A stretch of DNA of 64,000 bases from Dichotomocladium elegans (GCA_025716815.1 JAIXMN010000008.1:186001-250000), one strand, 5' to 3'; positions 47,157 to 58,857 are shown, numbered from the stretch's first letter. Translations and numbers: made by a program. The notes: generated by a model not told the origin, from the letters alone.

Positions 47157-48162
47157 TTGCGAACTCTGCGGAAAACAAGGAAAAGGTATAGGAGCAAAAG
47201 AAAAGGAAAGAGGTAAAGTGAGGCAAGCGCAAATGACAGCTTTTTGTGTGTCAAACTTTTCGTTGTCCCCCAGCCCACGCTTTTTGCTTTTTTAATTTGA
47301 TAAATGCAGAACAGTGCATAGACACTAACTGTCTTTTCTTCCCTCTTTTTTCTTTGTTCTCCGCGCCTTCTCTTGCACCCCCCTTCTTCCATATGTTTCA
47401 AGGGCTCATCCTCAGCTATCATGGGGATCGCTTTTTTAGCAAAGGCACGATGGGTGCCATGCGGGGAAAAAATTATTGCGACGCGTTCGCCGCGTGGTAA
47501 AAAGTCGGGTTCATGCAACGCCACTCTACACGTGATGGGGCTATGAATTCTCTCATTCACTGGGCACACACGCTTATGTCAACCTTGTTAACTTTCTTTT
47601 TGACACATGCTTAACATGGACGATTTCTGCAGACTATAACATTGCGTAACCGTAACAATGGTTTAAGATAAGGACACTCGTCGTCAGGAAAAGAGGAGGA
47701 TCCATAGTGTGTATGATTTACATTTGAGGTGCAGCGTCCCACCGCCATGGACAGATCGACTCCTGACAGTTGTTTCATTGGAAACCCCGACCCTTTTTTT
47801 TGCGCGTGTGGGTGTGTGAATTTTTTGGCGGTTTCTTAGGATGGGCGCATTTTTTTTTTTTTTGCTGGCAAGTTATTTCAAGTCTGTTGGAATAGTCATT
47901 CTCTAACATGTAGGGAGAAGGATCTCCTTCCAACTCAACCTTGACGATCAGGAAAAATAGCAAAACAAATTCGTCGCTTTTGCCTCCTCCACTCACCACC
48001 TTCTGCACTCCCACCATCCCTTTCCCCCTCCCTCTCTCATCCTCCCTCCTTCCCAATAAAAGAAAGAATAATTTCTATGCTCATACATCAATTCTATTCT
48101 TTTCTCCCTCTTTTTTTTTTTCCTAGTTTTTTTTTTTCATAATTGGATCTTTACGTTAAGCG
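47157..48162. other. Divergent intergenic region
   Basis: About 1 kb between the kinase (-) and septin (+) starts, so it should contain both promoters. T and A homopolymers are dense (47793-47801, 47850-47862, 48110-48139), and there is a C/T-rich tract with CCCTCCCTC units near 48020-48060. No gene is supported. Confidence 0.5.
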
Positions 48163-49938
48163 ATGGGTAAGAAAAAAAAAAGGTCACTCTAAATTCACAA
48201 GTAACTAATATTTGATGTCCCCAACTCTAGAATCTAACAGCGGCGCATCAATGACTGGCGTACGTAAAGAGTTTCAGATCTATCGGAAGACAGGTACTGA
48301 CTTGACATATGAACATGTTAGATTACCGTTGTTCGCAAGAAACTCCAGGGCTATGTTGGCTTTGCGAACCTGCCGAACCAAGTCCATCGCAAATCGGTTA
48401 AAGAAGGGTTCCAATTTACCTGCATGGTCGTCGGTAGGCGAAGGGAGTCTGTTTTTTTTTCTTTCTGGGGGTGGAGTGGGGCTGGAATCACGGGAACACG
48501 AACGCTCAGGTTTCTTGAAATAATTATGTATAGGTGAATCGGGCCTTGGCAAGTCGACATTGGTGAATACCCTCTTCAATGCCCAGCTTTACCCGCCCAA
48601 GGAAAGTTCTGAGCTCACACACGAGTCGCCCCAGACGGTGGAAATCCAGTCGATCACGGCCGACATTGAAGAAAACGGCGTCAAGCTGCGTCTGACGGTG
48701 GTTGACACGCCAGGATTTGGTGATTTTGTCAATAACGAACAGAGGTTAGAACAAAAAGCTAAATATGAGGGCATGTACCTGATGAATGGCTTGTACTACA
48801 ATATGTATGTATATACAGCTGGAAGCCCATCCTCGACGACATCGAACTGCGCTTTGACGCATATCTTGAACAAGAGAATCGCGTGAATCGGCGGCGTATG
48901 GTGGATAACCGCATCCATGCCTGTCTTTACTTTATCATGCCGACCGGGCATGCTCTCAAGCCATTGGACATTGAATTCATGCGCCGGCTACACACCCGCG
49001 TCAACCTGATCCCGGTGATTGCAAAGGCCGATACGTTGACGGAGGAAGAGGTGGCAGCATTCAAGCAGCGCATCCTGGCGGACATCAACTATCACAAGAT
49101 CCAAATTTACCAGGCACCCACTTATGAGTACGACGACCAGGAAACCATTGAAGAGAATAGAGAGATCATGGCCAAGATTCCGTTCGCCATCGTTGGCTCC
49201 GACAGGGAGTTTGAGGTCGAAGGTGGCCTCCGCGTGCGTGGGCGCAAGTATCCTTGGGGAATCATCCAAGTCGACAACGAAGACCATTGTGATTTTGTGA
49301 AGCTTCGTCAGATGCTTATCCGGTAAGCAAGCCCATCCTATTCGCGCGTGGGAGAACACAAACCGCAAAAAAACAAGGTCCCTCATTGTTTCGTTGATTG
49401 GCCCACTTTAGTACACATATGGAAGAACTCAAGGAGCACACGAACGACGTGCTCTACGAAAACTATCGCACCGAGAAACTCCTGGCGATGGGTATCCAGC
49501 AAGACCCGTCGGTCTTCAAGGAAGTCAAGTACGTCGATAATTAATAAGTGATAACAAAAGATGTCCTCCAGACTGAATTTGATTCTCTGGCGATTTATTA
49601 CTGTAGCCCGATGCAAAAGATGGAAGAGGAGCGTATTGCCCATGAACAAAAGCTGGCCAGGATGGAGGCCGAAATGCGGGCCATATTCCAAGCCAAGGTG
49701 AATGAGAAGGAAACCAAATTAAGACAATCTGAAGAAGAGGTAAGTAAAACAACTTGGAAAAAAAGAAATCATTTTTATTTATCTGGTGCTTTATAAGCTG
49801 TACGCACGTCATAAGGAAATGAAGGAGGCCTTGGAAAAGCAGCGCATTGATTTAGAGGAGAAGAAGCGCCGCCTTGAGAGCGGAAGACCAATGACCCCCG
49901 AGAAAATCAAAAAGAAGGGATTTTCATTTAACAAATAG
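48163..49938 (+). CDS. CDC3: Septin, Cdc3/AspB group
   Basis: Septin GTPase that assembles into filaments at septa, bud or hyphal-branch sites. The first coding exon is only ATGG (48163-48166); intron 48167-48230; exon 2, 48231-48259, gives [10 protein letters not shown]; intron to 48321; exon 3 reads [20 protein letters not shown], then [17 protein letters not shown]. The P-loop GESGLGKS is split by an intron (48434-48533). Then come [28 protein letters not shown] (G3), VIAKADTL (G4), the septin-unique [20 protein letters not shown] block, [19 protein letters not shown], and a C-terminal coiled coil ([39 protein letters not shown]). Further introns lie near 48746-48815, 49323-49413, 49526-49607 and 49741-49797. 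It ends KKKGFSFNK. Comparison with AspB/Spn1 wording places it in the Cdc3 group. The gene symbol is by group. Confidence 0.92.
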
Positions 49939-50210
49939 ATTAACAGCGCTTAACTCTAAATTTGCATCTCCTCCCTTGGAGTAGGAAGGACGATGGTTAA
50001 TACGTAGCCTATATCCGTATCAGAAAAGAAAACATACATATCATTCAAACAAACACGGCCTATGTGTGTATTTTGCGAGTTAAAAAAATGGTCAACATAC
50101 TAAACGAACGAAGTTTAAGAAGGAGGGATGCACGGACAAAAAGTGGAGAGAGTGAGAGATGAGGGGAAGCAATTGCTACTGGACACAACCAGATAAACAT
50201 TTCTGTTTGT

Positions 50211-53200
50211 TTACAGCTTGCTTTCACCGTGAACAGGATTGAGCTCAACAGCAGCTGCAGAGATAGCGATTTCATCACGCTCGACGACGCGGGTTTGGAA
50301 AATGACTTTGTTACCCTCCTTCCACATGGACGTCTCAAGAGTTTCTCCGGGGAAGACATGCTTGGCGAAGCGGGCCTTGATGCTCTTGAAGCGGGAGGGA
50401 TCGCTGCCAGCAAAGGTCTTGAGAACATGCTTGCCAGAAATACCGAAGGAGCAAAGACCGTGGAGGATAGGAACATCGAAACCACCAATAGCAGACATAG
50501 AGGGATCAATGTGCAAGGGGTTGTAGTCACCAGACAAGCGATACAGAGCAGCCTGGTCCTCGCTAGTCTTCTCCGTGACAACCGCATCGGGTTTGCGGCT
50601 AGGTGGCTTGTTGGCAGCCGTGGCAGCACCGCGATCAGCACCCTTCTTGGGACCGCCAAAGTTACCTGAGCCACGGATAAAGACCGTGAACTGGTTCTCG
50701 AAGATGACAGCTCCAGATGCGTCCTTGCTGACGACCTTAAGAACAACTGAAGCGCCCTTGCCCTTGTCAGTGATCTCCAGAATTCTGGCCTCGTTGGTCA
50801 ACGTGCCGCTGGTAGGGATGGGCTGCTTAAGCTCAAGATACTGCTCACCATGGAGAAGCATCATCGGGTTAAAGTTGGGCAAGAAGTCACCGAACGGCAG
50901 GGAGCTCATCATGCCGAACGAGGGAATCACGCCAAAGGTAGGGAGGGTGCAGAAGTCAGCATCGTTTTCGTATACAAATCGGAGGTCAGTGCGCTTGCAG
51001 CCAACGCCAAGAGCGTAGAGGATGACCTCGCGCTCGCCATACTCGAAGGTCGAGGGTTCGAATTTGAAGTTCTTAGCTGCCTCAATATCGACAGAACTGC
51101 CAGACTCTTCCTTCTTCTCATCCGCGACATTGTTGAAGTTGTCCATCAAGCTCTGGAAAGCCTCCTGGGTTGAGTTAGGGTGAGTAGCACGGCCGTCATT
51201 GAAGTCGGTGATACGAGCCCACTCCTTGGCAACCTGCTCAGGCGAAAGGGGGCGGTTGGCAGGGAAGCCCACGCCGCCAGTGCGCTGCCAGCGGACCTTG
51301 GCGATCCAGCCAGAGCCGACCTCAAAGATGGAACCGGTTTCCTCATTGCTGCTGTGTGCGAGATAGCCGATGAGAGGAGCAACATACTCAGGCTTGAAAG
51401 CTTCAACCATCTCTGGAGGCATAATAGTGGCGGTCATGCGAGTGCCTGCATTAGGAGCAATGACGTTCACGCGAATATTCTTGCTGGCACCCTCGATGGC
51501 AAGCGTCTTGGTAAGACCGACAATGCCGAGCTTGGCGGTGCTGTAGTTCGCCTGGCCAAAGTTGCCGTACAAACCGACTGCCGACGCGGTGTTGATGATG
51601 CGACCATACTTTTGCTTAGTAAAGTAGGGCCACGCGGCCTTGATGGTCTTGTAAGTGCCGCGCAAGTGAACGCGCTGAACGAGATCCCAGTCCTGGTCAG
51701 TCATACGGATGAAGGACTTGTCCCGGAGGATACCAGCGTTGTTGACGAGGATATCGATGCGACCGAAGGCTTTAATGGCGGTCTCGACAACCTTGTCGCC
51801 ATCCTCTACAGAGTCGTAGTTGGCAACAGCCTTGCCGCCGGCCTTGCGGATCTCGTCGACAACAAGGTCAGCAGCGCGACTGTCAGCGCCCTGGCCAGTA
51901 TGCGAGACACCCAAATCATTGACAACGACAGAAGCGCCAAGCTTAGCGAGCAGCAAGGCGTAGGCCTTGCCAAGTCCACCACCAGCACCAGTCACGATAG
52001 CAACCTGCACGGATCAGACGCGTTAAACGGTTGAGTAAACAAATCATGTGCATTATAACAAACACCGTATTTACCTGGCCATCGAAGCGAAGTGGCTCGC
52101 CCTTGGGGTTGGGACCAGAGGCCTTGGCACGCTCAAGGAGACCAAGGAAGTCAGTGTCAGTGATGGAAGTGGGATACTCCACTTTATCGAAGCTGGTGAT
52201 ATCATCCCAGCGAGCAGCGACGGCAGAGGGGTCAAAAGACTCGTCAGCACGGAAGACGCTGCCTTCCGAACGCTCCCAGCGCAGCTTAGAAACAAAACCG
52301 CCGCCAACTTCGAAAACGCCGCCGTTCTCTTCGGTGTTCTCATGGGTCAAGTAGCCAACAACAGGGCAGACGAACTCAGGCTTGAGAGAAGCGAGAACCT
52401 CAGGAGGCATGATGGTTTCGGTCCTATTTATTACTACAGTGAGTTCACTCGTCATCATTGATCGAAAAGAACGAAGTTCGAATAGCGTACATTCTGGACG
52501 CCGCCATGGGGGCGATGGTGTTAGTGTGGATATTGTATCTGGCACCCTCTCTGGCGAGAGAGAAACCAAAGCTGGCAAGAGCAAGCTTGGCTAAAAAGTA
52601 GTCGGATAAAGTCAGCATGCTTTTGACATGTGATTTCCCTTTCACCTCCGTGGTTCCCAGACCCCACTCCCACTCCCTCAGCCGCATGGATTACATACCA
52701 GCGCTGTAGTTGGCCTGTCCAAAGTTTCCATAAAGACCAGCTGCAGAGGCAGTCATGATGATACGGCCATAGTTTTGCTTCTTCATAATAGGGAATGCAG
52801 CCTTGGTCACAGCGTAGGAGCCCTTGACATGGACAGCTTGAATGAGATCCCAGTCCTGATCAGTCATTCGTGCGAATGACTTGTCGCGCAGGATACCGGC
52901 ATTGTTAATGACAATGTCTACACGTCCAAATGCCTTCATGGCCGTCTCGACGATTTTGTGGCCATCTGTGACGGAATCGTAATTTGCAACTGCTTTACCG
53001 CCGCTCTTGAGGATCTCTTCAACAACAACGTCAGCAGCCTTGGAGGAGGAACCGTCACCAGTGTGCGAGACACCTAGATCGTTTACGACCACGCTGGCAC
53101 CACGCGACGAGAAGTACAAGGCATAAGCGCGGCCAATACCTTTGTAAAAGTAAATACTCTGCATCCCCGGCCACCATTCTTTCTATATAGGATACGCACC

Positions 53201-53257
53201 TCCACCAGCGCCGGTGACAATGGCGACCTTTCCATCATATCGAATTTCGTTGGCCAT
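50211..53257 (-). CDS. FOX2: Peroxisomal multifunctional beta-oxidation enzyme type 2 (Fox2)
   Basis: Bifunctional enoyl-CoA hydratase 2 and (3R)-hydroxyacyl-CoA dehydrogenase of peroxisomal fatty-acid oxidation. The start at 53257 reads [20 protein letters not shown]. Two short-chain dehydrogenase domains follow. The first has [24 protein letters not shown] and the catalytic YxxxK-type [15 protein letters not shown]. The second, from about 52010, has [34 protein letters not shown] and [15 protein letters not shown]. The C-terminal hotdog hydratase 2 domain carries [20 protein letters not shown] (near 50540-50480), with the Asp/His pair of the family. The protein ends HGESKL, a canonical PTS1. 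Introns: about 53130-53200 between TGAGGG and IGRAYA, about 52600-52700, about 52420-52500, and about 52005-52075 between the two SDR domains. The architecture equals yeast Fox2. Confidence 0.96.
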
Positions 53258-53936
53258 GATATATAAATACGGGTTGTATTTGGAGAAAAGAAAAGGGGAG
53301 AAAACGTGGGGTAAAAAAAGACGTTGATGTGTAAAACTCTTTTATACCGTTTTGGGCAATTGTGTAACTAAGCATTATTTCTCTTTCACATGTGAGCTGA
53401 CATACGCAATTTCCCAATCGCTCGCTTGCCAAACCTTTCGGGGTCCCATCCATGTTACAATCCTGATCTCTCGCGATCTATCCCATGCTCACTTTTTCTC
53501 GGACTTCCCCTTCGATGGCCCGGACCAACACCTCCGTCGCTGCAGCCTTGTCTCAGCCGCCTTCCACGCAAATCTGGTGTGTGTTCCACTGTGGCCTTGG
53601 CCTCAATATCAGCTTTACCCTACACCCCCGTCCTCCGAAGCACATTCCTCTTTCGGGGCCATCACTTCTCGCCCTTATAATATGGTCTTGCTTTTGCTCC
53701 CTGCTCATCTCTGCTTACACGTAAGACAGTCAGCGGCAAAATAAATTCCTGGCTCCCAAACCGCTCCATCGCGCTCTGAACTGCGGGATCTCTAGCATTC
53801 GGTTGTGTAAGCTCCTTATGACTAGAATTAGTGAGGCATATAATAGTTTCTATCCAAGTGAATTTGAAGGTTTTGTTTCTTCATTCTAAGAGATGTGTCG
53901 ACGAAGGTAACGTTTAAGCCATCAGCCAATCAGAGT
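53258..53936. other. FOX2 upstream region
   Basis: About 0.7 kb of promoter and spacer before the repeat island. It is relatively C/T-rich and has short frames only. No oleate-response element was identified with confidence. Confidence 0.4.
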
Positions 53937-54611
53937 CGACATGGACCGCGCGCTTGTCAATGCCCTTTCTTTCTTCTGTGCACGGGATTCTCCATCAACA
54001 TATGAAAGTAGTACATAGCTCTAATAGAAAGCATGATATAGCTATTGTCTTAGGCGGGAGTATAGCCTGGTATGATCAATTCAATTCTAACCGCGTATTT
54101 CATTGGTAATCGCAACAAGAAACGTATTATCAAGAGAAGACAATAGGTATTTGATGTGCAGCAAAAAAAGGCAAGTCGTGCAGTCCTATGCTGACACAAA
54201 CCGGAACGCAAAGATATACATTTGCTGCGGTTCAGTGAATAGCAGCATTATCAGACCATCATTGTGTCTACATACAACGTCGCCGGCTTCGGTGATGAAC
54301 ATGGATTTCATACTGACGAAGAACCATCGGGCGGTTTAGACAACATCGCTAGTGTTAGGAACATGTTTTCATGTCCGTTGGAGCACCTTTGTAGCAGGAC
54401 ACTTGCACCGATTTAAAGTGCTTCCTCCACACACACCCATCCATTTACCCGCCCGTCTCAATGAGGGCCATGAATCAAAATGATCCTTCATTCGATATGT
54501 ACTGACAGGATGATTCGCCTCAATCATCCTTATAGTAGCTTTGATATAAGGAAGAAGTACTGTATTTTGCTTTCAGGAATAAACATCTTTTTTTATTACC
54601 TCGCTGTTTTA
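53937..54611 (+). repeat. Direct repeat, copy A (about 670 bp)
   Basis: Near-identical to 58198-58857, in the same orientation, offset about 4262 bp. Shared blocks include GGGATTCTCCATC, CTCTAATAGAAAGCATGATA, TATGATCAATTCAATTCTAA, a run of more than 200 bases around 54100-54300 with only a few differences, and TGATCCTTCATTCGATATGT. Differences are substitutions and small indels. No coding potential is recognised. It may be one end of a composite element or one arm of a segmental duplication. Confidence 0.9.
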
Positions 54612-54728
54612 CTCACTATCTTAATTCTAACCTATCCAGTCCCTCTTCTGGAAGCTACCCATTCCAGCTACTCTCTCTCTCTACTGTCCAGCGCCACGCC
54701 CATTTTCTGTCTCGTCGGAACCTTTCGG

Positions 54729-55430
54729 TGACTGGTAGCGAACCCTCTTTGCTGAGTTGCATTAGAATCCTGCTGGTTTCCAAAACGTTTCTCCTCAGAG
54801 TACGATTCTTCATTAGCAAGCTATTGGCTTACAAGGCATTCCCCGCATCCAGCTTTGCTCCATGCACCTGCCAACGACAAGAAGGCGGTTTAGGAGTCCT
54901 CGATCGGCTTACACAGCACGCAGTCCTGCAACTGCGGTGGATGCTGTCTCTTCTCCCGCGTCGCCACCCCCAGAAGCTCGCCCAGAACACTACCCTCCTA
55001 GGAGCCACACGTGACTTTTGATCCCCACAAAGACTCCTCTGCTCAGGCGTCCCTCCAGATTCGCTGACGTCCAAAGAATTTCGGGCGATTCAGTTATCCC
55101 CCTTCCTGCCTCAATCGCCCACCGCGCCCGCACAATCCTTTGGCAAGCTGCCCACCAGAAACTTCCTACGTACCTACCAGCGCCTCTACCAGTTTATGCC
55201 TGCCCGTTTCAGTGTGCCCGCATGTGTCCTTTGGCATGAGCCGGATTCCGATTAACATTTCTTCTGGTTCTGCCCTTCCAAATGACAAGTCTCGGACACT
55301 ATCGCCGTCCGGTTCCTTCACGACCCCTAGTCGCTTACATATACCACCTAGTGTGCTGTGTTGTGCTAATAGTGTAAAAGCAATGGGTCGAAATCGACTC
55401 TTTGAGACAGGATCCACTTGATTGAATAAA
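54729..55430 (+). mobile_element. LINE-type retrotransposon, decayed 3' end of ORF2
   Basis: One frame, with stops, reads FAPCTCQRQEGGLGVLDRLT (EGGLGxxD is the conserved post-RT block of LINE polymerases), then ALQLRW-like VLQLRWMLSLLP. Past the stop near 55019 the same frame gives SLTSKEFRAIQ and a C-terminal zinc-knuckle-like segment, PACVLWHEPDSD, HFFWFCPSK, VSDTIAVRFLHDP (near 55205-55330). Only the 3' part after the RT domain remains, and at least three in-frame stops show it is dead. No poly-A tail or target-site duplication was seen. Confidence 0.68.
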
Positions 55431-55679
55431 AACACACGGCACAAGTGTTAGTCGTTGGCACCGCTTCTCCGCTTCTCCTCACTGACTGTGAAAGCACATG
55501 CCATGATCGGTCTTCTCGGCCTGCACATTCTGTTTGGCCCCCATGGTGTAGCTGCTCATACCATTGGCCTACCTAGACATATTTATTACGTTACCATGTT
55601 GCCATGGGAATAAACGTTCCTACCTTCCTACCTTTTCTTTCTTTCCTGGCTTTTCCTTCTCTCCTGCCATTTCCTTCTT

Positions 55680-57196
55680 ATGTCAACTCGCACTTGCTTT
55701 TTTCCGGGATGTGCGTCCTTTATTCGTCGCGATAATCAAAGTGGTCACTGCCAAACCCACGAAACCACCAAGGACATCACCACCACCCGCACTTCTCGTT
55801 TTCCGATTGCCGCAAAACCATACTTCGGAACAGCCGGAGTGGTCGATGCGAAATACATTAAAACGCAAACGACAGAACCTCCTCCTATTGCAGCTTTGCG
55901 GGCTGTAACAGTATTCTTCCACGTATACAATAGAAGCGGTCGGTTTGTCACCCACCGAAACTTGAAAGACTTTCCCTCCCTCACCAACCTGCCCTGCGAG
56001 CAAGCAAGCAGCAGCGACCTGATGATGAGCCAAAGGTTGACATGGACCTCTACAAAGCACAGTATCTCGCCATGGACAATCAGCGCAAATAGACTTTATC
56101 AACAGGAAAAGTCGTCGAAGATGGCACTGTATGGATTTCCGAATGACATGCAAACTTGAGCACCTTGCTCACCAGTTCATTGTCGACCCCTTCAACAAAC
56201 AAATGGAAAGAATTTTGACAAGGCCGAGATTCGAAGAAATATGATCAGCCAATGTCGAACCAGTGCCAATGATGCCCACGTGGCCTCGCAGTAACATTGC
56301 GTCGTTTAATAAAAAAAAAGATCTCCCCAGTGAAACCCGCACTGTCATTGATACTCGACAAACTTGGCAGATCAGCTACAGCATCAAGGACCATGTCGAC
56401 TATGACTGGGTCCGCACCTCGGTGTACGTGCAACATGCTCCGGGAATACGAAGCTGGATCGTTCGACCATTCCCACCATGAAATATGGTACTTGATCCAT
56501 GTTTGGCGATTTGTAGACTGTGCATTTGATAATGTACCAGAGGCTGAAGCTGTGCGTGATGAACCATCAAGTCTAGCATCGGCAGTTAGAAAAAACAAGG
56601 ACCGAGTGGTTCAAGATGGGAAAAAGGATTGGACGTAGACGTGATATTATCATCTGTTCTGTTAACTGCAGCCACTCCACCTCCAAAAAGTATTATACTG
56701 GTGAAACGGGACCCATGGTCGAATTGTATGGCACCAAGATGTTGAAGGAAAATGGTCTGATATTGCCAAAAGTGATGATGGATGTCTTCAACAATTGACA
56801 GTCCAGGATTGACCATGCAAAACTCGGTGATCTACAAATCATCGACTATGTGCATTATGGTAATCAAAAGCTCGCTTTTCTGTATACATTGTATTCATTA
56901 TGAAAGAATCTGTAGGCTTGTCTTGTTCACTTCTTCTCATGGATTCACCGTCATGCTCGTATGTTACTCGTCTGTCAAGATACTCCATTGCGAGCCCGAC
57001 TGGAACGGCACATGCATTAGAAATTTGTAAGGATGCGTCTGGGTTTGGTGCTACTTTCCTACCTGCCCTTGTAATGGCATGGCAAGCTAAGAAGGGTGTG
57101 AAGGCCACGATCGAGCTTATGACGCATCATGGAAAAGATGAGCGGCGAGATTCTTCTTGGCTGGAACAAGGATTTGAACGCAAAAACCCGTTTTGA
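55680..57196 (+). pseudogene. Broken copy of an expanded Mucorales-type family gene
   Basis: The start-like frame at 55680 reads MSTRTCFFPGCASFIRRDNQ, SGHCQTHE, with Cys/Cys/His/His spacing like a small zinc-binding head. Later pieces lie in shifting frames: WYLIHVWRFVDCAFDNVPEA, SSLASAVRKN (56480-56600), MGKRIGRRRDIIICS and ELYGTKMLKENGLILPKVMM (56616-56795), KLGDLQIIDYVHYG, then LLLMDSPSCSYVTRLSRY, TFLPALVMAWQAKKGVKATI and ELMTHHGK (56920-57130). From memory these blocks (VRKN, GRRxDxII, YGTKxLxExGL, PKxMxD, DSPxxYVxR, WxAKxxVxxTI) occur in order in a large uncharacterised Mucorales protein family. At least three frame changes and one internal stop make it a pseudogene unless unusual splicing applies. 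It sits between LINE and Harbinger debris. Confidence 0.6.
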
Positions 57197-57639
57197 TTAT
57201 GCCCTCCTGCTCAACATCCACAGATGCTAGGCCACCGAAAAAGATGCGACCCACGAACAATGCCCCAATTTAAGTTTCTTTCCCCAAAGGTCGAGATCCA
57301 TGTCAATGGTGTTAAATCCGACAGATTTATAAAAATACATTATACAATCAGACCTACTGACAGTAAAGAACAATATAATATTGTAACTGAATTTATGTAA
57401 CAGTACCCAAGCACGGCTGTGCAATACTTATGGAGAGCGTATGATATACAGTGTAAGGACGCGCGAACGCGACGTAGGGATGTCCCAGGGTCACGGGGCA
57501 TCCTTGTTTATATAGTATCATGCACACCATAGCCGATCGGGGCAAGACTTCACCAGCCAGGAGTTGTTGAAGAAATAAATGCTCCTTTGATTTGAGCCCA
57601 GCATGGCTAGTGTCAGCCAGCGAGTCTAACTCACTAAAT
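57197..57639. other. Spacer in repeat island
   Basis: AT-rich spacer between the broken family gene and the Harbinger remnant. No gene, repeat unit or tRNA could be supported. A B-box-like GTTCAAATCC occurs on the minus strand near 57170 but has no tRNA fold around it. Confidence 0.4.
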
Positions 57640-58160
57640 GACTCAGGGCTCTTCTTATTGGGGGAGGGCTACTGGCCTATCGTCGCCAGCCTTGATCATT
57701 ATGTTGCGCAGTGCTGCACAAGTAACGATGTGCCTGCTTACCTCGATACCATCGCTATCTGTATCGTCGCGTATCTGATTGCTCCGGAAGGGCGTAAGCA
57801 TATCACCCTTCTCAAGGACATACCCTGAATCGCCGAGAAGGTAACCCGTTCTTCGAGGGGCAATTTGCGTTAGTCTTGGTGTATACGTGATGATCCAAAC
57901 ACTGTCGAATCCGCCATCGATCCAGTGCGACCTAGCCGCACAAAGCGGATGACTCGCACATAATCACAAACTACCTGAGCGTTGAAGGAGTACAAGTCTG
58001 TTTCGTCCTTCTTTGGCTCTTGTGAAAAGCCAATGCGTGTCCTGTTCACAATACCTAGGCCTTGGGACAGATGGTTGATAATGGGGCGGATTGGGCCACT
58101 CTGAAATAACCGAGTGATGCCACCGTATCGTTCTTCTTGAAGCCACCGAATAATTCTGGT
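57640..58160 (-). mobile_element. Decayed PIF/Harbinger (DDE_Tnp_4) transposase
   Basis: On the minus strand, 58060-57940 reads RTRIGFSQEPKKDETDLYSF, NAQVVCDYVRVIRFV, then GRTGSMADSTVFGSSRIH, matching the Harbinger core (YSLNAQxVCD, GxxGSxxDSxVFxxS). After a frame change comes GYLLGDSGYVLEKGDMLTPF (57847-57790), which carries the GDSGY block typical of DDE_Tnp_4. Another shift gives EVSRHIVTCAALRNIM (near 57745-57700), the RxxVAxxxLHN-like end. Stops and frameshifts show it is inactive. Terminal repeats were not found; the adjoining direct repeat begins about 40 bp further on. Confidence 0.75.
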
Positions 58161-58197
58161 CGGTTAAAATTTGAGTGACTCTGAAAGGCTGATGTTC

Positions 58198-58857
58198 AGA
58201 GACATGGGCCGCGCGCTTGCCAATGCCCTTTCCTTCTTCTACGCACGGGATTCTCCATCTCATATGAACGTAGCACATAGCTCTAATAGAAAGCATGATA
58301 TAGCTGTCGTCTTAGGCGGGAGTATAGTCTGGTATGATCAATTCAATTCTAACCGCGTATTTCATTGGTAATCGCAACAAGAAACGTATTATCAAGAGAA
58401 GACAATAGGTACTTGATGTGCAGCAAAAAAAGGCAAGTCGTGCAGTCCTACGCTGACACAAACCGGAACGCAAAGATATACATTTGCTGCGGTTCAGTGA
58501 ATAGCAGCATTATCAGACCATCATTGTGTCTACATACAACGTCGCCGGCTTCGGTGGTGAACATGAAGAAAAACCTCGGGCGGTTTACACAACATCGCTA
58601 ATGTTAGGAACATGTTATGTCCGTTTGCGTACCTTTGTAGCAGGACACTTATACCGTTTAAAAGTACTTCCTCTACACACACACACACACACATTGACCC
58701 GCCCGTCTCAAAAAGGGCCATAAATCAAAATGATCCTTCATTCGATATGTACTGACAGGATGAGTCGCCTCAATCATCCTTCTAGTAGCTTTGATATAAG
58801 AAAGAAAAGTATGTCGCTTCCAGGAACAAACCATCTTTTTCTTATTGCCTCGTTGTT
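58198..58857 (+). repeat. Direct repeat, copy B (about 660 bp)
   Basis: Second copy of the 53937-54611 repeat, same orientation. It differs by scattered substitutions, a small deletion near 58565-58585 where copy A has extra bases, and a (CA)n expansion at about 58675-58693 where copy A has a short CACACACAC tract. Similarity fades after about 58857. Confidence 0.9.

Noticed and set aside
50229..50669. Long plus-strand frames opposite FOX2 (also 51180-52034)
   Set aside because: Antisense shadows of a strongly biased coding sequence.
57160..57185. B-box-like GTTCAAATCC on minus strand, possible tRNA
   Set aside because: Flanking bases cannot form the T-arm or acceptor stem, and no A box lies at a suitable distance.
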